Assembly (NCBI RefSeq): GCF_030253575.1
Contig: NC_080561.1
Coordinates: 12,510,001-12,574,000 of the forward strand
Direction of reading: 5' to 3'
DNA length: 64,000 nt
Source of the DNA: Rhododendron vialii
Taxonomy: Eukaryota; Streptophyta; Magnoliopsida; Ericales; Ericaceae
The translations under genes and the position numbers were made by a program. A model generated the notes under the pieces. That model searched no databases, was not told the DNA's origin, and saw nothing but the letters and a program-made list of their open reading frames with translations. Positions 62,845-64,000 of this stretch are shown here, piece after piece (positions within the stretch are counted from its first letter, which is position 1; every line of letters starts with the position of its first letter).

Positions 62845-63281
62845 ACCTTTAACATCTAGGGCCTGATTGGATGCCATATGTGTTTTGAGTGTACTCCCTC
62901 CATCCCACTTTGTTCCGCCTGTTTCCTTTTTGGAACATCCTAAAAAATTGTTTATATCTCACAATCTATAATGTTTTTTATGATTTCGAAAACTTTGTTT
63001 AATAAAATAAATTGAGATCTATCAAACAAGATCCATATTGAATATATAAAATATTATAGATTGTGAGATATAGACAATTTTTTAGGACGTCCAAAAAAGG
63101 AAATAGGCGGAACAAAGTGGGACGGAGGGAGTATTATTTATGAAGATGATAAGATAGTAAAGGGTATTAGTCAAGAATGGATGACCTTTAACATCTAGGG
63201 CCCGATTGGATGCCATATGTGTTTTGAGTGTATTATTTATGAAAAGGATAAGATAGTAAAGGGTATTAGTTAAGAAGGAAT
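62845..63281. repeat. ~100-bp direct duplication, one copy occupied by a Stowaway
   Basis: CCTTTAACATCTAGGGCCTG... TGTTTTGAGTGTA is at 62846-62893 and again at 63184-63232. The continuation TTATTTATGAAGATGATAAG... is at 63134 and 63233. In the first copy the two halves are separated by the MITE at 62894-63131; in the second they are contiguous. Confidence 0.9.
62894..63131. mobile_element. Stowaway MITE with an empty-site reference nearby
   Basis: CTCCCTCCATCCCACTTTGT and complement of right end CTCCCTCCGTCCCACTTTGT; TA at 62892-62893 and 63132-63133. The uninterrupted duplicate (GAGTGTATTATTTATG at 63226-63241) shows the pre-insertion site with a single TA. The arms are highly similar to each other, so the insertion is comparatively young. 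Confidence 0.92.
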
Positions 63282-64000
63282 GATCCACATTGATGTGACA
63301 TTTATAGAGGATGTATTAAAAAGTAAATGGTTTGGATAATGTATTAGAAAAGGAGGATAAAATAATACTTGGTTTGTATAGAGGATAAAATGGGGGGATA
63401 AGAAAGGGTGTACAATGTAAAAAGCTGTCAAATGACTTTTTTGCCCTTGTGCAGTCTAAACTTTAGTATGCATTACATTAATTATATAATTGCAAAATCT
63501 AATATATTTAATTACTTTTCAACAATTTAAGCTATAATAATTTATTTTACTAAAAAATTAAATAATTTAAAAACTTATAGAATATAAATACCAATTTTTT
63601 ATATTAATCACTTGTTTGTATTTTGTATTTGAGCTAAAAAAAAGTGTGTTTGTAATTGGACTTGTGTTTTATGTCATGTTGGGCCTTTTAATTTTGTACA
63701 CTAACAAGAGTACAAAGGAGACAAATGAGGATTTGGGACGATGAGAACCACTGGATCAAAACTGTATTTTTCTAGAAAAATCAAAGGGGTTCAAAGGAAA
63801 GTGTTTTGTTTACTCATACAAAACAGGGAACCCACAAAACAGAGACACACACACACACTCTCTCTCCCCCCTCCCCACTAACCCAGCCACCGACCTTCTC
63901 CACGGGCGTGATCAGATTGTCTTGCCAAGCAAATCAAAGGGGTTGCAAAATCAAAGATGCCGATAGTCGGATTATGAAGACGGTGGATGGTCAGATCAAA
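63282..64000. other. Intergenic DNA at the window edge
   Basis: AT-rich to about 63660, then (AC)n/(CT)n tracts at 63848-63875 that may belong to the 5' leader of a gene beyond the window. Nothing firmer can be said. Confidence 0.3.

Overview
This is a TE-rich nuclear segment from a plant, most likely a eudicot. It has spliced genes with GT-AG introns, a mitochondrial Hsp70 with plant-type organisation, a plant GTE bromodomain gene, a FAR1-type gene and many plant transposon families. CRISPR arrays, operons and bacterial signals are absent. I cannot name the species.

Three host genes are well supported or plausible. (1) A GTE2/GTE7-like bromodomain + NET chromatin factor lies on + at 10157-12300 (3 coding exons, about 568 aa). 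(2) The mitochondrial matrix chaperone mtHsc70 lies on - from 34530 to 29685 (6 coding exons, about 678 aa, all phases consistent). (3) A coiled-coil protein resembling the PEARLI-4/'phospholipase-like' family, with a C-terminal membrane segment, lies on - from 25681 to 24354 (2 coding exons, about 406 aa).

Most of the rest is mobile DNA, often with target-site duplications (TSDs) readable by eye. 0-9 kb: Harbinger-type and Mutator-type MITEs, a 2.85-kb solo LTR (TSD TTCAC), a glycine-rich gene fragment, a decayed LINE 3' end and Stowaway elements. 13-20 kb: a tRNA-derived SINE, two hAT elements built from short GC-rich motifs, a Ty3 LTR remnant disrupted by a hAT insertion and by a 99.5%-identical 1073-bp tandem duplication, and a copia LTR with primer-binding site. 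20-24 kb: a dead PIF/Harbinger element with remnants of both of its genes. 25-29 kb: palindromic MITEs and a short duplicate of the mtHsc70 3' end. 34-44 kb: nested MITE/hAT insertions, a retroposed minus-strand copy with a 14-bp TSD, and more MITEs. 44.2-46.8 kb: a second solo LTR of the same family as the first (TSD AGTCC). 47-50 kb: long palindromes.

The most notable system is a 5.6-kb Mutator-like transposon at 50914-56542. It is bounded by a perfect 9-bp TSD (ATTAATAAA) and matching terminal inverted repeats. It carries a FAR1/FHY3-type transposase gene (FAR1 domain, MULE DDE domain, SWIM zinc finger, two small C-terminal exons) that appears to have one frameshift. A second, different Mutator-type element at 60694-62142 has about 285-bp inverted repeats and keeps only the N-terminal FAR1 DNA-binding domain. 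The window therefore holds both a near-complete FAR1-class transposon and an internally deleted FAR1-carrying relative, the kind of element from which plant FAR1/FHY3 regulators are thought to derive.

The right end (57-64 kb) is a dense cluster of MITEs. One Stowaway sits in one arm of a local duplication whose other arm preserves the empty site.
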